Assembly (NCBI GenBank): GCA_946184715.1
Contig: CAMHGU010000070.1
Location: 1 to 9,918, forward strand
From: an uncultured bacterium
Lineage (GTDB): Bacteria; Bacteroidota; Bacteroidia; Bacteroidales; Muribaculaceae
Direction of reading: 5' to 3'
Length of the DNA stretch: 9,918 nucleotides
Shown: positions 6,558 to 9,918 of the stretch, piece by piece
How the letters are laid out: each line of letters begins with the position of its first letter
How positions within the stretch are numbered: the first letter of the stretch is position 1
Position numbers and translations under genes: made by a program
The notes under the pieces: model-generated
The model's database searches: none
The model's input: only the letters and a program-made list of their open reading frames with translations
What the model was told of the DNA's origin: nothing

Positions 6558-8126
6558 ATGATTGATATTGTGACAGTTATAGTGCTGATAGTGATGGCCG
6601 CGGCCTGGCTCGCGGTGTCGCTGCGCCGCGACATGCAGATGTTTCAGCAGAACTCCTATCGCAACGACCGATACCTGAAGTGGCTCCGAATGAGCGGCGA
6701 CTCGTCGTCGATAGCGCGCATCACCACCCTCGCTTCGCTCTTCCTGATTCTCGCCTTTCCCTACAGCTGGGGCTACGGTGTGGCGGCAGGCCTCGTGGCC
6801 GCGCTCGCCGTGGTGGAGCTGCGCCGCAAGTATAAGCACAATGTGGTGTTTACCAAGCGGGTGTGGCGCCTGTTCTCGGCCGCCGTGCTCCTATGCGCCG
6901 CTATGGCGGCTGCCGTGGCGATTACCGATTGGCGCTATCTGCCTCATATCCTGCTGGTGGAGGCCGTGCTCTCCTGGGTAATCAGCTTCGTGGCCAATAC
7001 CGCCCTCGCACCCGTGGAGCGCAGCATCAATCAGAGCTACGTCAACGATGCCAAGCGCCTGCTCGCCGATATGCCCGAGATGAAGGTGGTGGGCGTGACC
7101 GGTAGCTATGGCAAGACCAGCACCAAGCACTATCTGAACCGCATCCTGCAGGAGAAATACAACGTGCTGATGACCCCCGGCAGCTACAACACGCCGATGG
7201 GCGTGGTGCGCACCATTCGCGAGATGATGAAGCCCTACAACGACCTCTTTATATGCGAGATGGGCGCCAAGCAGGTGGGCGACATCAAGGAGATATGCGA
7301 CATCGTGCGCCCCTCGGTGGGCATCGTCACCGCCGTGGGACCGCAGCATCTGGAGTCGTTCAAGACTATTGAGAATGTGCAGCGCACCAAGTTTGAGCTT
7401 GTCGATGCGCTGCCGGCCGACGGCTTCGCCGTGCTCAACAACGACTTCGAGTGGATTGCCCGCCGCCCGGTCGATAATGTGAAGTGCAGCCGCTACGCCG
7501 TGGCCAAGCCCGATGGCGCCGACTACCACGCCGAGAACATCGAATATTCGGCCCAGGGCACCACATTCGACATCGTGCTCCCCGACGGCACCCGCCACGC
7601 GATGCGCACCCGCCTCGTGGGCGAATGTAACATCTCCAATCTGCTCGCCGCCATCATCACCGGCCTTTATCTCGAAGTGCCTATCGAGAAGATTCAGTAC
7701 GCCGTAAGCAAGATAGAGCAGGTGGAGCACCGCCTGAATATGAAGCGCACCGCCGGCGGCATCACCATCATCGACGACGCCTTCAACTCCAACCCCGACG
7801 GCTCGCGTATGGCGCTCGACGTGCTGTCGCGTATGACCGGTGGCAAGCGCATCGTCATCACTCCCGGAATGATAGAGCTGGGCGATAAGCAGCAAGAGCT
7901 GAACCGCGAGTTCGGCCGTCGCATCGCCAAGGCGGTCGATGTGGCCATCATCGTGGGCGAATACAACCGCGAGGCTATCCTCGCCGGCATCGACGACGAA
8001 GGAATGAAGGCCGACGCCCTTATCGTGGTCAATACCTTTGCCGAGGCGCAGCAGCAGCTCGCCGCCATCGCCACCGCAGGCGACACCGTGCTCTATGAGA
8101 ACGACCTCCCCGACACCTTCAAATGA
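6558..8126 (+). CDS. Membrane-anchored Mur ligase, MurF-like
   Basis: 522-aa protein. The first ~150 residues contain about five hydrophobic segments (near 4-22, 52-68, 70-87, 103-122 and 128-150), which canonical MurF lacks. An ATP-dependent Mur ligase follows. The P-loop is G182-S-Y-G-K186-T; EMGAK lies in the central domain; K278 in the RTKFEL motif fits the carbamylated lysine; NISNLLAAI and the EHRLNMK region follow; DDAFNSNP at 406-413 corresponds to the MurF signature DDxYNANP with Phe for Tyr. MurF joins D-Ala-D-Ala to the UDP-MurNAc-tripeptide, so a related C-N ligation at the membrane is likely, but the substrate is not shown. It may be an accessory paralogue, as Bacteroidales normally have a soluble MurF elsewhere. 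It ends with LPDTFK, without extra domain. The stop overlaps the next start (ATGA), suggesting coupled translation. Confidence 0.88.
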   Translation: MIDIVTVIVLIVMAAAWLAVSLRRDMQMFQQNSYRNDRYLKWLRMSGDSSSIARITTLASLFLILAFPYSWGYGVAAGLVAALAVVELRRKYKHNVVFTKRVWRLFSAAVLLCAAMAAAVAITDWRYLPHILLVEAVLSWVISFVANTALAPVERSINQSYVNDAKRLLADMPEMKVVGVTGSYGKTSTKHYLNRILQEKYNVLMTPGSYNTPMGVVRTIREMMKPYNDLFICEMGAKQVGDIKEICDIVRPSVGIVTAVGPQHLESFKTIENVQRTKFELVDALPADGFAVLNNDFEWIARRPVDNVKCSRYAVAKPDGADYHAENIEYSAQGTTFDIVLPDGTRHAMRTRLVGECNISNLLAAIITGLYLEVPIEKIQYAVSKIEQVEHRLNMKRTAGGITIIDDAFNSNPDGSRMALDVLSRMTGGKRIVITPGMIELGDKQQELNREFGRRIAKAVDVAIIVGEYNREAILAGIDDEGMKADALIVVNTFAEAQQQLAAIATAGDTVLYENDLPDTFK

Positions 8127-8752
8127 TGCGCTCGGCTATCGGCATATTCCTCGTGGCGCTGCTGGTGGGCCTGACGGCCTGCGAGCGCGAGCAGTGGAGC
8201 GATGTCACCGTCGGCCTCTTGGGCGACGGCAGCGACTACGCCTCGCTCTATGTGCTCGACGACAGCTACGACGCGCTGCGCCTGCTCGCCGCCGATAGCA
8301 TAGGGCAGGGCCGTAGCCTCCATTACCGCGGCTGCTTCGAGCGGCCGCAGCTCGCCATCGTGAGGCTGGCGTCGGACAGCATCCCGTATCTCTTTACCCT
8401 CGATGAGGTGCCCACGCTCCTAAGGGTGGGCATTGCCGACGACTTCCGGTCGATGCAGATACTCCACGGCAGCGACGACAACCACGCCGTGGTACACCGC
8501 TTTGTAGAGGTTGAGCAGCTGACGGCCCAAATCGACACCCTGCGCCGGCGCTACAACCGCGCTGTGGCCGACACTTCGCTCACCGCCGAGCGCGAGGCTT
8601 CGCTGCTCGCCGCGATGCACCGCGCCGACTCGCTCCGCACAGCCACGCTGATGACCTACATCGGCTCCGACCGCCCCGTGTCATATATCTTCTGGCGCCG
8701 TTTCGGCTACCTGCTCCCGGCTGATTCCGTCCCATTAAAGTTCCGCAAGTGA
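8123..8752 (+). CDS. Small lipoprotein, DUF4369-like
   Basis: 209-aa predicted lipoprotein with a hydrophobic signal and lipobox LTAC, lipidation at C20. The following ~90 residues (LYVLDDSYDALRLLAADSI, then a Gly-x-Phe-like turn and YLFTLDEVPTLLRV) resemble the DUF4369 beta domain that precedes thioredoxin domains in Bacteroidetes TlpA-like proteins. No CxxC thioredoxin motif is present: the only other cysteine is in RGCFERP. Residues about 130-175 are a charged helix. The ATG at 8123 overlaps the MurF-like stop by 4 nt; a second ATG at 8126 is an equivalent start. As a lipoprotein it would be an LspA substrate. Domain assignment is from pattern only and moderately confident. Function unknown; the coupling suggests it is made with the MurF-like ligase. 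Confidence 0.75.
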   Translation: MMRSAIGIFLVALLVGLTACEREQWSDVTVGLLGDGSDYASLYVLDDSYDALRLLAADSIGQGRSLHYRGCFERPQLAIVRLASDSIPYLFTLDEVPTLLRVGIADDFRSMQILHGSDDNHAVVHRFVEVEQLTAQIDTLRRRYNRAVADTSLTAEREASLLAAMHRADSLRTATLMTYIGSDRPVSYIFWRRFGYLLPADSVPLKFRK

Positions 8753-8755
8753 CCG

Positions 8756-9856
8756 GTGACTACAACCCGTAAAGTGACGCTCTCGCTCCTTATATTAATA
8801 GCCATCGTGGCCGGCTGGCTGGGCCGCTCGCTATGGGTGGAGGCCGGACGCGCGCCCCGTGGTGAGCGATTGGAGCGCATCAAGCGCTCGACGCTTTGGC
8901 GCGACGGGCAATTCGTCAACGAGGAGCTTACACCGCAATTCACCGGCGATAAAGGAATGTGGCAGGTGCTTTACGAGTTCCTTTTCGTAAAGACGGCCGG
9001 CCTTGTGCCCGACGCCGATATTCCCGCGGTGAAGACCGACCTGCGCGCCCTTTCGCGCCACCGCGACGTGGTGGTGTGGCTCGGCCACTCCTCGGTGTTC
9101 ATTCAGAGCGGCGGCGTGCGCTACCTCTTCGACCCGGTGCTCACCACCGGCCTGCCCGTGTCGCTGTTTATGCGCCCATTCAAAGGCGCGGCCGTGTTTA
9201 CGCCCGATGATATCCCCGATGTGGATTACCTCATCATCACCCACGACCACTGGGACCACCTCGATTACAAAACCGTGAAGGCGCTGCGCGAGAGGGTGGG
9301 GCGCGTGGTGTGCGGCCTCGGAATAGGCGAGCACTTCGAATACTGGGGCTACGACGCGGCCAAGATTCACGAGATGGAGTGGGGCGACAGCCTTGCCGTC
9401 AACGCCGGCACCACGCTCCACTGCTTGCCCTCACGCCACTTCTCGGGCAGGCTCACCAAGCGCAATCAGTCGCTCTGGGCTTCCTACCTCATCGACGGGC
9501 CGCAGCGAGTGTTCGTAAGCGGCGATGGCGGCTACGACGCCCGATTCCGTCGCATCGGCGAGCGCTTCGGGCACATCGACTTGGCAATCCTCGAGAACGG
9601 ACAGTACAATGCCGATTGGCGCTATATCCACACCCTGCCGAGCCAGCTGCCCCGTGAGATAGAGGAGCTGCGCGCCGCGCGGGTGCTCACCTATCACAAC
9701 TCCAAATACGCCTTAGCTCGCCACCCGTGGCGCGAACCGCTCGACAGCATCGCCGCCGCAGCCACCACCGGCCGCCCCTGGCAGCTCCTCACCCCACGCA
9801 TCGGCGACCCCGTAAGCCTCACCGACACCACCCAATCCTTCCCCCGCTGGTGGTAA
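8756..9856 (+). CDS. Membrane-anchored metallo-beta-lactamase-fold hydrolase, NAPE-PLD-like
   Basis: 366-aa MBL-fold enzyme with an N-terminal signal anchor (about residues 7-25), so the catalytic domain is probably on the periplasmic side. The WLGHSS motif (H111) is typical of the UlaG/NAPE-PLD branch. Metal ligands are visible: H163-D-H165-W-D167-H168, H228 (SRHFSGR), D257 (SGDGGYD) and H314 (TYHNSKY). Their spacing closely follows that of human NAPE-PLD as I recall it, an enzyme that hydrolyses N-acyl-phosphatidylethanolamine to N-acylethanolamine and phosphatidic acid. Bacterial members are often annotated as MBL-fold or RomA-like. The start is GTG at 8756, 3 nt after the previous stop; no better start is nearby. 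Last complete gene of the window. The fold and metal site are firm; the lipid substrate is inference. Confidence 0.9.
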   Translation: MTTTRKVTLSLLILIAIVAGWLGRSLWVEAGRAPRGERLERIKRSTLWRDGQFVNEELTPQFTGDKGMWQVLYEFLFVKTAGLVPDADIPAVKTDLRALSRHRDVVVWLGHSSVFIQSGGVRYLFDPVLTTGLPVSLFMRPFKGAAVFTPDDIPDVDYLIITHDHWDHLDYKTVKALRERVGRVVCGLGIGEHFEYWGYDAAKIHEMEWGDSLAVNAGTTLHCLPSRHFSGRLTKRNQSLWASYLIDGPQRVFVSGDGGYDARFRRIGERFGHIDLAILENGQYNADWRYIHTLPSQLPREIEELRAARVLTYHNSKYALARHPWREPLDSIAAAATTGRPWQLLTPRIGDPVSLTDTTQSFPRWW

Positions 9857-9918
9857 CCCCCCTCGTTTTTCACTTGCCGGGGTAGGCGCGATAAAGCCCA
9901 AGTATCGAGTTCCACGGT
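9857..9918. other. 3' flank with no supported gene
   Basis: The last 62 nt hold no ORF of note. An ACCCC / GGGGT pairing (about 9855-9883) could form a weak 5-bp stem with a long loop, and CGATA / TATCG (9889-9907) a 5-bp stem with a 9-nt loop. Neither is followed by a T-run, so I do not call a terminator. The operon could end here or continue beyond the window. Confidence 0.5.

Noticed and set aside
9855..9907. Possible terminator hairpins after the last gene
   Set aside because: Stems are only about 5 bp, one has a long loop, and no T-run follows.

Overview
The window reads as a piece of a Bacteroidales chromosome, GC-rich for that group. A Muribaculaceae-like gut organism is my best guess, but I cannot confirm it without a search. 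The evidence is a Bacteroidetes-style promoter (TTTG, 20 nt, TAnnTTTG) at the left edge, a type-2 isoleucyl-tRNA synthetase of the Bacteroidetes kind, a long Bacteroidetes-type LspA, and two small lipoproteins resembling the DUF4296 and DUF4369 families. Upstream leaders are A/T-rich and mostly lack a clear Shine-Dalgarno sequence, which also fits.

Layout: nine genes, all on the + strand, fill the window almost edge to edge. In order they are ileS (91-3522), a DksA/TraR-like protein without zinc cysteines (3548-3937), lspA (3934-4632), a DUF4296-type lipoprotein (4633-5472), a 92-aa protein of unknown role (5476-5754), an alpha/beta hydrolase (5763-6551), a membrane-anchored MurF-like ligase (6558-8126), a second small lipoprotein (8123-8752) and a membrane-anchored NAPE-PLD-type metallo-beta-lactamase-fold hydrolase (8756-9856). 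Junctions are 25, -4, 0, 3, 8, 6, -4 and 3 nt. No terminator and no second consensus promoter is visible between genes, so one long transcript from the promoter at 34-65 is the simplest reading. No gene-free stretch exceeds about 90 nt. There are no RNA genes, mobile elements or CRISPR arrays.

How the genes may work together: the first part is housekeeping (isoleucine charging, an RNA-polymerase-binding-type regulator, lipoprotein signal peptidase). From lspA onward nearly everything points at the envelope: LspA would mature the two lipoproteins encoded beside it, the MurF-like ligase carries an N-terminal membrane domain, the alpha/beta hydrolase sits directly before it, and the last enzyme is a membrane-tethered hydrolase of the family that cleaves N-acyl-phosphatidylethanolamine in animals. 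The most notable points are the swapped HIGH motif (GIHH) in IleRS, the hydrolase plus membrane MurF pair, the NAPE-PLD-like enzyme with all seven metal ligands at family spacing, and the DksA-like protein that has lost three of four zinc cysteines.
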